Part shown: piece by piece, positions 1 through 12,486 of the stretch
How the letters are laid out: every line of letters starts with the position of its first letter
Numbering within the stretch: the stretch's first letter is position 1
Source of the DNA: Pleurostoma richardsiae
Lineage: Eukaryota; Ascomycota; Sordariomycetes; Calosphaeriales; Pleurostomataceae
Direction of reading: 5' to 3'
Assembly: GCA_030052745.1 (NCBI GenBank)
Contig: JANBVO010000012.1
Coordinates: forward strand, 434,001 to 498,000
DNA: 64,000 nucleotides
The notes under the pieces: generated by a model
The model's database searches: none
What the model was told of the DNA's origin: nothing
What the model saw: the letters and a program-made list of their open reading frames with translations, nothing else
Made by a program: the position numbers and the translations under genes

Positions 1-74
1 GTCATACCAGTCTAAAAAGCATTCTTCTTCCCCTTTTCCCATCCCTCAAACTTCCTCCGAACTTCATCGATCCT

Positions 75-973
75 TTAATCCGCCATCTGGCTCAGCACCC
101 GTATGCTCAGTATCATGACCAGCAGCCCGATGGTCACGATGATCAGCAGCGTGAAGCTGAACCAGCCCATGACCATGGCGCTCGTGCCGACGCCGCTCTT
201 GACCGAGCCGTTGCCGAAGTCCTGCGCGATGATGCTCGCCGCCACCGACGCCGTGTGCTGCCACAGCACCGACACCAGCACGAAGATGCTGGCGATGAAG
301 ATGATGGCCAGCGCCACCTGCGACACGGGCCGCGACGGGAACGGCTTCACCTCGCGGTCGGACCCCTCGCTGTCCTCCTCCTCGTGCCAGCCCGGGAAGG
401 TGGCCAGGAGGAGGAAGCAGATGAAGGCGAAGATGATGGCGATGATGCTGTTTCCCGCGTCAGCCAGAGTTACTCGGAAGGTGAAAGAGGAGAAGAAATG
501 ACTGACATCAGGTACGGGAACACAATCATGTCCTTGAACTGGCTCGCCAGCCATATCAGGTTCAGCGGGTCCTGGTCGACCGACACCTCGTTGGCCAGCG
601 CGGTCGCGTTGTTGCTGCACAGCCAGGACCCGCCGTCCGGGTTGACGCAGATGCCGAAGTAGCCGACGCGCGCCTGCAGATGGGCGCTGCCCGCGATGTT
701 GGAGATGGCGGTGTGCACGTTGTAGTCGACCTGCGCCGTGTCGGGCACCGCCGTGTACTGCCGGTAGTAGAGGGAGAGGAGGAAGATGTCGGGGATGAGC
801 GGGGAGGAGGAGGAGCAGCCCGCTAGTAATAGGGCTGGAAGGGGGAGGGGAAGCGGTTAGCTGAGGACTGTGGGATGGCAAAGGGGGACCTGGGGAGGAC
901 GAACATAATAATATGATGGCGACGGCTATTAGAATCATCAAGACATGGTGATAGCCTAGGAACGGTATGAACC
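75..973 (-). CDS. fig1: Fig1-type Ca2+ regulator/membrane fusion protein (5' exon not resolved)
   Basis: Fig1 proteins are plasma-membrane proteins of the low-affinity Ca2+ influx system that help cell fusion during mating and hyphal contact. Exons read on the minus strand are 973-905, 834-507 and 447-75. In order they give a first membrane helix ending in LLLAGCSSSS, an extracellular part with the family motif GYFGICV followed by GSWLC, and three further hydrophobic helices ending at RVLSQMAD. Introns have GT..AG ends and branch points such as CTAAC. The second exon begins one base into a codon after a good acceptor (CATACAG), so a short first exon with the start codon lies upstream and could not be placed with confidence. 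About 257 residues are covered, near full length for the family. The Fig1 identity is firm. The gene is isolated, with a long spacer on its 5' side. Confidence 0.85.
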
Positions 974-3908
974 CTGTATGTCATAATATGTTAGCCAAAT
1001 ATTCTTCTGCATGGCATGGCGCCGCTCATGCTGCGTAACTCTCCCTCGAGGCGGAGGAGGACCAAGACGTCTCGTCTCTCAAACAGCCCGTCATGGTCCT
1101 CCTCGCTCTCGTGGAGCACCGACGATGAATAAAGGAGCCTATCACGTACGGTACCACCCGACTTGGAATCTTTCTCCAGCCATGGCCTCGGATCTGAGCC
1201 TGTCTCACAGCGGGAGTATCCGCCTGGCTCTCTTTCCTTGCTGGGGCCCAATCCCGCCCTCCGAGCGTGCGGAGCGACGGTCTGGAGCTCGGGCGCCCCC
1301 TATAGACGCCGGCTGGAATGCGGACCGGCACCTGTCTGGAATGTGGTTTCCTGGTGTCTGCCTATGACAGAGGAAAGGAGGGGAAAGGCCCTGTCGCTTC
1401 GGAGCGGCGGCGAGGAGGCTTTCTGTTCCCTTTCTTCCTTTCTCTGTCCAGCTGGAGCAGCTTGGGACCGGGACTCGTTGCCGCTTCTCGTCGGCAGTGC
1501 GTACGGCGGTCGAGATCGTGAGAGCTGGACTGGGAGGCTTGAACGAGCGACTGAGGAGTAGCGACTCGAGGAGACCGAGCTCTTGCGGGACCTGTATGAC
1601 TGCTGACAGATGTGAGGAATGCAGAGGATGTCAGTTGGCAGCTCTGGTGGTGATGGCACTTATTGCTTTGAGGAATGCTGGTGAAGATTGAGTGTGGCCT
1701 GCTGCTGGAATGTGAGCAAAAGACGATTTGATTGTGCGGGAGTAGTAGTGTGGAATGGGAGAGGAGGAGGAACAGTGATGGAAGGAAGAGAGAAGAGAGA
1801 CCGACGCACACATTCAGTCGGCATATGCAGCTTAGATTGCAGTTCTACTACCTCTTGCGGGCACGCTTGCGAAAGAAGGGTGGCTGGGAGAGGCAGAGAT
1901 AGTATGATGGATGATGGTGTGTGTGAGAGAACGGGTGTATCAGGATGCAGAAAAACCGCAAAACGGCGTGGGAGATCAGCGATGAGATGCCAGCGGTGGT
2001 GTGCGGCCAGACATGCAATTGGACCGGCCACGGGATTTCTACGGTTTCTGCGGTCTGCTTCGTCTCGCTGGTCTGCTGGCTGTGCTGCAATACGGCGGGC
2101 ATCTCCCAACCTCGTCCATTTTATTTACTTTGGCGCGCCGGTCGCCGAGCAACCGGTGCATTCCCGCCTCCCCAATTTGGCTTAGTGTGGGTCCCTCCAG
2201 GGCGGATGCGCCAATGCAAGGGTCCTGCCTCGTCCCGCGCAGCAACCAGGCCAATGACGTTATCTACCCGTCTCTCTGTCACCCCAAGATCTGTTTGTCT
2301 CTTTGGAAGAGTCCGATAAAATGGTCGGCTCTCCCTGCGTCTTGACGTTGGAGATCGAGAGCAGTACAACTCGGACAGACACAGCACCGTCAGAGATCTC
2401 GATACTCTTGTCCGGTGCCCCATTGCCCATGCCGGCTCTTGATACCGGGGGTTTCGACGGCGGCTAGGCTGGTCCATTGGAAACCAGCAAGGATCTCTTT
2501 CCACCAGGCAACCAGGTTAACCAGCCACCGCAGTTGCCCCCTTATATTACCACGACACGTATTACTATTAAGCGACAGGGCAATGCCTACCCTCGGATCT
2601 GCCAAGGTTCATAGACGGAGTATCGACTCCGCCATCATCGCTTAAACGACGGTCTTGTGATGCATAAGAAGGTATGTGCTAGACATGGAGTTGGCGAGGA
2701 CCGCCGCTATCACGAGGGAAGGGCGAAGAACATCCTTTCTAGGCCTCAGGGCGCTTCCAAAACAGGACGGTCCTAGGTGCTATATATGAACGCAATGGTC
2801 GACATCGACATCCTGGGATAACTACTCACTTGACATTACGCCGACCTTGCCTGTTTTCAGTGCAGGTGCCATATACTCATGTTGTGGACATGGCAGTCCT
2901 TCTCGACCGCCGGCGGACCGGCCTATCGGGCACCGGTCCGTCGTCGGACACGGATTCGCCCCCGTGGAGACCAGCCAGTTATCCAACATCTTGGATCTCC
3001 TTTCCGAAGGCCGGATCAGGCGGCGTAGGTGATGAGGACCATTTGGGCCTCATGGCACCGCTGCGCCGTTGACCTCGTTGCAACGTCATGTCTCGATCGA
3101 CTGACTTCTTCACGCGAGGAGCGGCCAAACATAGTCGGGGAGGGAGGAAGACGTACGGCATTGTCTATACCCATGTGGAGCAACGGCCACTGAACATAGA
3201 CAGGCTATATAGTATGCATGTACCGTCATGGGCAAGTGCCTACTGCTTCGAGTTCCTCAAACGACGAAGCCTGAGTAATCAGAGGACACTGCTCCTCGAA
3301 GACCTGCCTGCGATGGTCGTTAGAAGCTTCATTATCTGCCAACGTCACTTCTTCATTCCGTATCATACCAGTCGGCGGCCACCTAGGTAGGGTCAGCGCC
3401 TAAAGTGACACGCTGTCATATATTGTCTGCGCCTGTCATCTCAATAGCGATCCCAGCTTTACCATACCAGCAAACAACAACACATCAAGATATCCAAATC
3501 AACAGTCATAATTATGTGAAAAGTCTCGATTGAGTGATGCCCAGAGCAGACAGACAGCCAGAACAGCCAGCCAGCCAGCCTCCATCCTCTCCCGTCCTCT
3601 CCCGCAGCACCAGGGCAAGCAAGTACTAAACAAACAATAAACCCTCCCCCAGTGCCGTATCTCTGCGTCTACTACCGTGTTCTCCGCTCAATCATTCGAG
3701 CAACAAAAAAAAATAGCCGGAGACAAGACACAAGAGAGACAGAGGGCGGGAGGAAAGCTGGCTTGAACTCTATCGAATTGCGAGTTATGGTTGGGGGGGG
3801 GGGTTTGAAAATACACTGTCGAGAAAAGGGAAAAAAGCGGGAAAAGCGCAAAACACCTAGAAAGCCAAGAGAAGAACAAAAGACTGCTTTCTCGGAAGTG
3901 TTTGTGTA
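974..3908. other. Intergenic, no convincing gene
   Basis: This 2.9-kb stretch should contain the missing first exon and promoter of the Fig1 gene at its left end and the 3' untranslated region of rpn3 at its right end. Open frames here are short, overlap on both strands and have low-complexity Ser/Arg/Pro composition, so I read none as genes. Purine- and pyrimidine-rich patches occur around 1360-1560 and 1730-1810, and CAGC/CAGA short repeats around 3550-3585. Confidence 0.5.
3793..3803 (+). repeat. Run of 11 G
   Basis: An uninterrupted G homopolymer in the presumed 3' untranslated region of rpn3. Runs of this kind are prone to length variation and sequencing error. Confidence 0.8.
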
Positions 3909-5795
3909 TTACATGCCCTCGAAATCACCACCGAGGTCGTCCTCGTCGAGATCGCCCTCCTGTATTTCCTTGGCCATCTCCCGCTCGCGCTCTCGCGCCT
4001 CCTGAGCATTCTTGAGTTCGAGGCGGTGTTGGTTCATTGGGAAGCGCATCGCCTGGTGGGAAGTCTCGTTAGTACAGGTATATCATGTGTATAGAAAGAG
4101 TAAAACGAACCTTGACGCTCTCATCATGCAGTGCCAGACACGCCATGATACGGTCGTGGAATGCCTCGGCCGGCTCACGCGTGGCATAGACATCGCCAAT
4201 CTCCTTGCTCTTCATAAAGCCATGCTCCCGGTCCAGCGTCGCCTCAATGACTCCATCCCGGATAGCCTTTGCCACGATGTACTCTGCAGACTCCTCTGAG
4301 CCTAGGTGCAGGCGGATGCAGATGTCACGGAGAGAGATGCGAGAGTAGGACAGAGACATCATGCGGATGCCAGTCTTGATGACGTTCTGCCGCAGGCGGA
4401 GGATCAGAGTGTACGTCCCGTCGTGCCGGAAGGTGTCGGCATGGTCGGCGATCGTCGTCTCGAAGTCCTCCAGGTTGCCAACCCGCACGGCCTGGACGAG
4501 CTGGAAGTACGGCACAAGTGCCTGCTCCATCGTCGGCAACCGGAATGTCGCCCGATCAGGAATATCACCCATCAACAGCTCGACAACAAGTAGAAGCTTT
4601 GTAGCGGTCTGCGCGAAGCCCAGTGCGCACAGACTTGATGGAGCCTTGCGGGTAGCAGCCGTCAGGTGCTCGTGTGCCTCAGTGTACCGCAGCTGGATCG
4701 CCCTGATGCGGCCAAGGTAGTAGAGGAAGCGCGCGACCTGGTTGTTGGCAGCATTCTCCGGGAACTGGGTATGAGAGACGAGCAGGTCTGCCTGGGTGAT
4801 GTGGGAGGTTGACAGGTAGTTCCGCAGCAGGAGAACGATAACCGACGCCTGGGTGTCAATATCTTTCCGCAATACTGCGGTTCGGAGAGCTGCAAGAAGG
4901 ACAGGCCGCAGAGCGACGACAGGTGACTGGGGCGAGGGTGGCAGAGGTGCGATGTGCTCGCAGAACAGAGAGAAGTAGAAGTACACCTTGGCGGAAAGCG
5001 AGTCTAACGTTCGGCGGTTGAGAGTGTGGATTCGGTCTGAGAGGTACTGGGAGAATTCGGAGCCTCGCTGGAACTGCTTCGAGTCAAAGAGGTAGACCTG
5101 GATCACAATACCGAGGAAGATGTCAACCTCCGGGATTATGTCTTTGTTCTCTTTCTTGACGCCGTTCTTAGCAGGCGCCTTGGGTTCACTGTCGACTTCC
5201 ATCTCGGGGCCTCCCGCCTGGCGTCCCAGGGGCAGACTCTCCTTCCCCAGAGCAGCCAGGAGTGGCTTTGCGACACTCTCTGACGCAGCTGTTGCAGGAA
5301 ATGTTTCCACGATGACCTGGGCGAGGATATCTGGAGTGAGACGTTTGCGGATGGAGGAGATGGACCGCAGGGCGCGGAGGGTAAATCTAGCATCAAACAG
5401 CGCGACGGCACGATCTAGCAGTGCGAAATTGCTCTTGATATCTGTTTCCGCCAGATGATTAGCAGTTTGTCCCCCATCCCATGTAGTCCGGCAGATTGTA
5501 GATCATATGACATACCTGACACGGTCTGGACGACGGGATCGACCTTAACCTCTCCGTCGTCAGCCTTCTCGGCATCATCCATGGTGACGTCTCCATCGCC
5601 GGCCGGAGGTGCGGACGACTGCTTCTTCGAGGGGGGCACGACGACCGTCATCTCCTCCTCACCGTCCTTGAGGGGCTTCTTGCCCTTGCCCTTCAGCGAT
5701 GACGAGTCGTCCTTCATGTCGATGTCCTTGCTGCCCGGGTAGCCGCCGTTCTCAACGGGCTCCTTGCCGTTGCCGCCGGGTGTCTTTCCAGGCAT
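3909..5795 (-). CDS. rpn3: 26S proteasome regulatory subunit Rpn3 (PSMD3)
   Basis: Rpn3 is a PCI-domain subunit of the proteasome lid, which removes ubiquitin chains and gates substrates in nucleus and cytosol. Three exons on the minus strand, 5795-5516, 5441-4111 and 4052-3909, join in frame to 584 residues, the usual length. The N-terminal 95 or so residues are acidic and disordered. The helical repeat region follows, with conserved blocks such as VYFYFSLFCEHIAPLPPSPQ and RFLYYLGRIRAIQLRYTEAH. Then comes the winged-helix part of the PCI domain (SYSRISLRDICIRLHL). The C-terminus is a charged helix (QEAREREREMAKEIQEGDLD) typical of lid subunits. Both introns have GT..AG ends. The start at 5795 is the first ATG of the acidic exon. 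I found no yeast-type Rpn4 (PACE) box upstream by eye. Confidence 0.95.
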
Positions 5796-7442
5796 GTCGG
5801 AGCTGCGAGGCGGGTCTGCGGGGGAAATCAGGTGGTTGTTGGTGATGAAGGGAGCAGGCGGTTGCCGCTGACTGATTGAAAGAGGATTGTCTCCGAGGCG
5901 ACTCGCGAGGCGCGCTGCTCCGGGCAAACCAGGGCGGGGAACGTGTCGACCGGCAGGTCAGGCCGCAAAATCTGCAGAAGGCTGGAAAAGGCGAGTCTGC
6001 CGCGCAGGAGATGATGATGCTTCGATGGGCGGAGGCGGGAAGGGAATTACTATCGCTGGTGGTCGTGCTGTTTGAAGGGAAAGGTGATGTGGAGGAAGGT
6101 TCGAAGCTCAAAGATTGCGCTGGAGTCTGGAACGGGTAGGGCGTTATGGCAGAGGACACGGACCAGGTCGGGGGTACCTGAGTGCTGCAGCACCCCAACG
6201 CGTGGTCAGCCGGTACCGGGTACCCCAAAATGCCGGACTGCCCAAGCAGGCACAAGCGAAAATGGAGAGCTGCTGTTGCTCGGCCTCGCGACCCACACCC
6301 AGAGGTACTTGTGACGTTGTCGATGCTGATGCCTGCAATTATTCAGCCACGCAACCCCAAGTTCCACCTACCTGACCTATTTTCTATGTATGGTACTCCG
6401 TACGGAGTACCTTGCTGGCCAGTGCAAATATGCAAATATCAAGAAGTGAGGCGCATAAGGACGACTGGATATTCTGGACAACACTCTTCATATCATCTCT
6501 ATTCTCACTGCTTTGAAGGGACTAGTAGACTACAACGACACAGCATGAAAACCAACGCATCCATCTCCTTCCCCTCGTACAATTCTCTCTGCTGGCGGCT
6601 TCTGACCACAGGCACAAGACCACATGTTCCACGCCACAGCCAATCAATAGCGCAAACTGCCCTCGTAACCTCAATTGTACGAGTCTTGGTGCTCAAAGAT
6701 GGTCGAGTATCTCGTGGACACGGAACATCACTCAAATCCTCTTTTTTCCTTATTCTTTCTTCAAGTTATTTTCGTGATCGTGGATGACGCATTTACCTCG
6801 GGACTCGGGTTGCGTCCTAACATTTAGAGCCTCAACTTTCCCTCTTCGGCTCATCGTGACGTGACATCTTATCTGTTGTCCACGTGACATGCTGGCCTGT
6901 ATCGATGGTCCCAACTGCTTCATAGAAAACTTTGAAGCATGCATCTAGCGCCCTAGAGGAAGCAGGGAAATCGTGTCGTGGGAGAAAGGCAAACAGGCAT
7001 TCCACAAAGGAGATACAGCGTCTATCACATGAAAGTAAAGAGAAGAAGATGGGTGAAGATGTGTCATCGATAGGCATGGTAAGGCACGGCAGACTAGCAA
7101 ACTAGCTACCATCACAGTCCGTGTCTCCGATAACGAAACCACCGCAAAGGCCCATTTCCTATTGTTCATACCCTTCGGCCAGACGTTTTTGTCGTGAAGT
7201 GCAGCAAGAGTCCACTGTGCCTGTCCTGCCTAGAGGCAACCAGACGCCCATGTCCTGTCCCTCAACGCCACGGTAAGCCGGCCATCGGCTGAACACAAAA
7301 CGCCAGTCCAGTCGAATCAAAGCAAAAGGTAGGTGAATGAACCTATCCTCCCTAACTAAAACCAATCCCTATCCGTCCAAAAGCAAGAAAAAGGCAACCG
7401 TGACTCCCGTTCCCTTGCCAGTCTGAAAGGACGCGAAGAAGT
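5796..7442. other. Intergenic, rpn3 promoter side and taf12 3' side
   Basis: The left part is the rpn3 promoter and 5' leader; the right part is the 3' flank of taf12. Open frames are short and show no family resemblance. The only structured element noticed is the perfect palindrome at 6392-6411. Confidence 0.5.
6392..6411. repeat. 20-bp perfect palindrome containing TACGGAGT
   Basis: The half-site GGTACTCCGT is followed directly by its exact reverse complement. The core word ACTCCGTA recurs in other spacers of this window, at 24221-24228 and 54363-54370, with a close variant near 26534. The position is far upstream of rpn3 and downstream of taf12. Function unknown. Confidence 0.8.
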
Positions 7443-9629
7443 TCACGGGTCGCCCTTTCCGGGCATGACCTTGGCCGCCTGGATGGCGCTCATCTTGGTG
7501 ATCCAGCCAGGTGCGGGCTGGATCTTGCGAACGGTGCGCAGCTCGTCAGACGAGTAACCAGGGATGCGGATGTTGTAGGTGCGCTCAAGGACAAGCTGGA
7601 TGTCGCGGATCTCCAGAACCTTGGAACCACGCTCCTTGGCGTTGCGGCAGGCCTGGTAGAGGACATTGTCCACGAAGGAGTCGGCCATGTTGAGAACAGT
7701 CTAGAAATAGGCAGCCGGTTAGATAGTGGTCCAGTGAAAGAAACGATGTGGACAAAGGGAAGTGAGAACTGAGAACTGGTGTTTTTTGGGGGTGGAAGAG
7801 CTTACCTCCTCGACGTCCGGAGTGAGCGCACTAGTGCCCTCCTGACCCTCGGCCTGACCGCCGCACACTTGACGAACAAGCTCGTCCAACTTCTTGCGGT
7901 TCAGAACGCGCTCGCCCTCTCCCTCGAGCTGAATGACGGGAACCTTAGCTACGGCAGGCTGGCTCATGACGCCACCGCCGATGCCGCTTCCGCCGCTGTA
8001 GGTAGGGCGGCCCGCGTTGATGCCGCCGCCGAGCGCGACAGGCTGCGGAGGCTGGGTGGCCCGCTCAGGCAGATTCTTAGGAATAGGCATTTTTGCTGTG
8101 AGGCCTGCTGTCTGATGCTGTTGTTGAGTTGGGTGTGCGTGTAGATGTCCTGGTCCAGCGGCTGAGCCCATAACTCCAACGCCACTTGATGGGGTTCCAC
8201 CGGTGAGAGGAGTGGGGTGTTGGCCTGGTTGAGTTTGACCTGCAGATGGACCAGCTTGAGAGCCCCGCTGGTTTGCTAAAGTAAGTGCGGCTTGATGTGA
8301 AAGTGACCGTGGTGGTCCGTTGGTTGGTGTCGCCGAGACTGGAGTCTGAACGCGAGTCGAGTTTTGGGTCGGAGTGCCTGCTGAAGGGAGACCTCCTGAT
8401 CCTGCTGCGGCTGCAATCGCGGTGTTGACAGGTGGAGGAGGATGGGGATGAGCTTGTGCTTGAGTTCCAGGCTCCAATTTAATTGGCTGCGCCGGGGGTG
8501 CTGCAGTGACTGGTGATTGCTGCGCGGCGTTCGCGGTTGCGACCTGAGGCGGCACTTGCGGTTGTTGCTGCCCTGACGGACCGTTCGCGCCTGTCATTCG
8601 GTTCGCAGCCGCTAGTTGCTGATTTTTAGCGGCCTCAATCGCAGCGTTCATCTGGCTCTGCGAGGTCTGAAGTGGGTTGCTCTGAGCATTCACCTGCCCC
8701 GGCTGTTGTGGTGAAGGGCCGGGCCGCACGCCCTGGTTCGCGTTCACGTTGCCGGGCTGGCCAGCCTGCGGCCGCGGCGCGGTCCCGGCATTCAACCCGG
8801 CACCCTTCGACAGCGCCTCCTGCTGCTTCCTGAACTGGTCGACAAACTTGTGCGCCTCGCCCCATCCTTTCTGGAACTGAGCTTTTCGGTCCTCCAATCC
8901 CTTCTTCTCAGCATCATTGAGCGGCTGACCTCGATCGGCTCTCTCCTTGATATGCAGCTCGATTTTCTTGACCTGCTCGCCGGTACTCGACATCTGCATT
9001 AAGGCCTTGGCGTATCGCGTCTTCATCTCGGTCTGCCACTTCTGGATCATTTCTGGGCTCTTGTCCGCATAATGTGGCGGGGGATGATATGTCATCTGAT
9101 TGACGTGTCGCATAATACTCTCGGGGTATTGCGGAGGGGGATGGGATCCATTGGCACCTGGGACCGCAGGCGCATGCGCAGTGCCGGGCCTATCGCCCTG
9201 TGGGTTCGCGCCGGCTCCAGCTGCTGGCGCTGGGACATTCGGGACCTGTATGTTCCCTGCCGGCTGGCCTTGCGCCGCAGGCTGTGGTTGCGGCTGCTGT
9301 TGCTGGTTGGCACCATCAGGCTGTCCAGGGGGACCGACGCTCTGTCTTCTCTGTCGCAACTTGCCCAGCAGCATGGCACTGAAGTCCATGATCTTCCTCC
9401 TAGAGTCGATCTGCTCCTTTGAGCCCTGCGGACTGTTCTCAAAGATTGTCCAGAGTTGCCGGAGACCGCGCTCGTATTTCTGCTTCTCCTCTTCACTCAG
9501 AAATGGCATCTGGCGCATGGCCTCGGGCTTGTACATCGTCGGAGGGCGGGGAGCGCCACCGCCTGGCTGGTTCGGGTGAGCATTGCCCGGATCAGGGGCC
9601 GCCTGGCCCGGTGCACCAGGCTGGTTCAT
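7443..9629 (-). CDS. taf12: Transcription initiation factor TFIID subunit 12 (TAF12)
   Basis: TAF12 is a histone-fold subunit shared by TFIID and SAGA that pairs with TAF4 or Ada1 in the nucleus. Two exons, 9629-7806 and 7700-7443, join at DVEE/TVLN to give 693 residues. The first 590 or so residues are disordered and rich in Gln, Pro, Ala and Gly, with a short charged helical part near residues 205-275. The C-terminal 95 or so residues are the H2B-like histone fold: [16 protein letters not shown], then [19 protein letters not shown] and [20 protein letters not shown]. The intron splits the histone fold, has a GTAAGC donor and a TAG acceptor, and is about 105 nt. The long N-terminal extension is common in filamentous fungi. 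The start at 9629 is the first ATG of the open frame. Confidence 0.95.
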
Positions 9630-10671
9630 AATGCAGATTTGATTCAGGTCTTTTCCGGCTCGGGGTATGCGACTTCGTGGTTCGGCAAGAGTCCAGCAGT
9701 CAATACAAGGCAGCGGTCACGGTCCGTCCGAGCCTCTGACAGACACGGAGTCCTTCCTCGGGGAATGGATGTCGACGTGGGCAGTGGAAGGAAGTCAAAC
9801 GGGAACGAAGGGAGTGGAAGGTGATGAGTATCGTCGCACTCCCAGGAGACGAAGCTGTTCTTATTGTCGCTCGCTATAACAAGGGCAGGTCGGGCTCCCG
9901 CCTCACATCCAGCGATTGTCGTTGGCCCGGAAGAATTATAGTCCAGCCCCATTGCAGGTTCTGGGGAATGGCCTTGCGGCTGCCGGAGCTAACCCGTGGC
10001 TAGCGTCTCCGCCACTCCTCCAGCTCGGCCGTGCTCCCAGCAAGAGGGCGATCAGAAGTGGTACGCCGTCCTATTGAATGCGACGATTCTCCGGGGATCA
10101 GTGACTCCGGTTACGCTTGCATCGCTCAGAATCAAGTACGATGGCTGTTGAGAACAATGGCTCCAACCTTCGATGTTTTTTGAGGCCTCACGATTACAAC
10201 AGCGGCCCATACCTATGTTACATAGATCCTTTGCATCAGAAGTCGACTTCAGTATCTACTTAACACGTAGCCCAGTTTGACTGACGTCCTGGCCTATGCC
10301 TGCCTGCGGCTGCCTCCGGTCCCGTGGTAAGGCGGCCTCCGTAGCGGCCTTCCGGCCGCGTTCTGCTCATGGACGCAATGCTCGTCCGACCACCTTCAGC
10401 ACCCGGTCGCCGTTGTCACATCTTAGCAACGCGGACATGCTCAGAAGAGTGTGTCCACAGTGAACTGTTGCGATTGCTTATTACGTACGGATACTCGCTG
10501 CTCCTTTGCAGGTTCCTCTGCAGTTCGCCTGGCACGACTGGGAGACAGGATAAAGTGCAATTACAAGACATTGGAGCCTTCCAACAAACCGTATTGTCAA
10601 GGATCAGTTCCCCGTTACTCCGGGGGGAATTTTGTTCACAGGCGCACTAGACCACCGCGATCTCGCCGCCG
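9630..10671. other. Intergenic, taf12 promoter
   Basis: It holds the taf12 promoter and the 3' flank of the next gene, which is also on the minus strand. I saw no convincing coding frame and no repeat. Confidence 0.5.
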
Positions 10672-11276
10672 TCAAAGTCTAGAATCGCTTGTGAAATCAT
10701 CCATCTCAATCTGCAATACGGTAGTCAATCGAGAAAACATATAATAGAAACCCTGGAGTCCTTGTCAGCTGTGATGCTCACGATGTCATATTTCAACAAG
10801 ATAATGCAACTCACCTGCAAAGATATCACCTCGACGATTTCCCGTTCCGAGAAGTCCGCCTTCACCCTCTCCCACAGTGCGTCACTAACTTCCGGCCCCT
10901 CAATTACGGCTTCGACAAACAAAAGCAGCGTCATTTCTTTGGAGGTGAAGTGAGTTTCACCCTGGCCCTTCTCCTGCGAGGCGAAGTATCCCTTCTGGGT
11001 ACCTGCCCGAGAAAGTTCTTCCCGCTGGACATCGGTGATCCCGAATTTGGCTGAGATGGGGACATGGTGAGTCCATTCGTAGGTGGAAGGGAACTTGGAG
11101 GTGCTGAGCAGGATAACCAGCTCCCGTTCCCGGCGCGGAAGCTCTAAATCCTTGAACTGGGCAGAACCTAATTCCGCCCAGTGCTTGAAGGTTGCAGAAC
11201 TTAGAGAGAGGATCTTAAGCACATTGAGAGGAACGTACTCCTGAGAGGCGTCCAGCGTATAGGGGAGACGAGCCAT
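10672..11276 (-). CDS. Carboxymuconolactone decarboxylase/AhpD-like protein
   Basis: A 180-residue protein from exons 11276-10815 and 10752-10672. The first exon has the CMD-family pattern of an RERELVILL helix followed by YEWTHHVPISAKFGITD and an aliphatic helix before FTSKEMTLLLFVEAV. The second exon completes the fold with GFYYMFSRLTTVLQIEMD, the Tyr-rich helix usual near the end of this family. The intron (GTGAGT donor, CTCCAG acceptor) leaves the frame open. Known members are gamma-carboxymuconolactone decarboxylases or small thiol peroxidase-like enzymes. This one lacks the CxxC of AhpD, so a peroxidase role is unlikely and the substrate is unknown. The gene stands alone. The family call is firm; the exact reaction is not known. 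Confidence 0.8.
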
Positions 11277-12486
11277 GGCGAGAGTTTTTAGTTCTTTTTC
11301 CCTTCTTCCAGAAGCAATCTTCAGTTGAGACCTTCATCTTGAGCCTCTCATATAACCTTTATAGAAACTCTTCAAAGAGCCAGTACATGACGTCGAGCCT
11401 CGGTTGACGCTTAAGATGCCTCGGTTCCGCTCTGGTCCATATTTGGCGGCCTCGGTCGGGCCCGAAGCTGCGGAGAGGGGTTGAGCACGCAAGAATGCAC
11501 GATAAAGCTGAGGTGCCGACTATAGATTAATACTCCGTCCATATCTACTCTGTTATGATCAGTAAACAGCTCATGGCATGTGACTCGCTGACGGGAGGCT
11601 CCCCCTCTAGAGACGTTGCTTAGATTTAAAAACGCAGCGGCCATCGAACGGTTCCAGACGATGTTGACCTGGCTGACAGCGGCTAACACCTCGAGTGGGC
11701 ATCAGCATACACATGTGCGAGTTGTGGTTAGGGATGTACGCTTGACAGAACGCTGCCACCATCTTGCCAGATTGATGGCACATAGCAGCACTCTATTCCT
11801 GCCGCACCTCATAGCTCCAGCAATAAGATGCGGCTCTGGGCTATGTTGAAAGTCTCCAAAGTTACGGTAGCACAATACGCGCCCATGGCCGATCTATGCT
11901 TCGTCATAGTCCCTAACGAAGGCGACGACAGGCGGGCACAGACTCTGTGACGCAGAAAGGAACTCTCTTTCAAGTCCAAGGTCGTCATCGTGATGGGTCT
12001 TCCGAGCAAGATTGGTCTCACAAGTCGGTGTTGCGGCGGCACATCCAAGTCTAAGTGGGTATCATTGAGAGGTACCGGTCTAGCAACCGGGACCTGGAAA
12101 CCCGAAGGCAAGGAGTCTAAGGCTAGCCTGTTCCCATGTGCAGACAAAGATCCCAGTTCGAAGTCTATCAGTCTTCCTGTCATGCCATGCTGATGCCTGA
12201 GAGACGATCCCAAGGAGAAAAAAATCCAACAAAGAAATTCCAAGACGAGTCCCGCTAGAACGAGCAACCGTTTTCCATCCTGGTGACGCGAGTCTCCTGA
12301 AGTAGAGGTGGGTGTTCCAGCAGCGCCTAGGCTACCACAAACAGGGTAGGTAGAAAGAGAGAAGATGTACAGCGTCGCGTATAATGCTGTCCAGGAGAAT
12401 AGAAATGCGTACGTTCATAATAATCGTCAGGGGTAGAATACCCAGTGGTGTCGTGTTTGTCGTTGCCGTCATCAACAGATATTCTT
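11277..12486. other. Intergenic, no supported gene
   Basis: Promoter of the carboxymuconolactone-decarboxylase-like gene on the left and 3' flank of the next gene on the right. A minus-strand frame near 12267-11809 opens with a hydrophobic stretch but resembles no family and has no supporting splice or composition signal, so it is not called. Confidence 0.45.

Noticed and set aside
1688-2345. Long overlapping plus-strand open frames
   Set aside because: Cys/Arg/Gly-rich composition, no family motif, no splice structure, and equal openness on the other strand.
3541-3590. CAGC/CAGA short repeats as a CRISPR-like or mobile array
   Set aside because: Simple low-complexity sequence in an untranslated region with no regular spacers; CRISPR arrays are not expected in a fungal nucleus.
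7781-8144. Plus-strand frames antisense to taf12, and similar antisense frames in mrp4 and the FrnE-like gene
   Set aside because: They mirror GC-rich codons of well-identified genes on the other strand.
11809-12267. Minus-strand frame opening with a hydrophobic segment
   Set aside because: No family resemblance and no neighbouring exon; the hydrophobic start could be chance.
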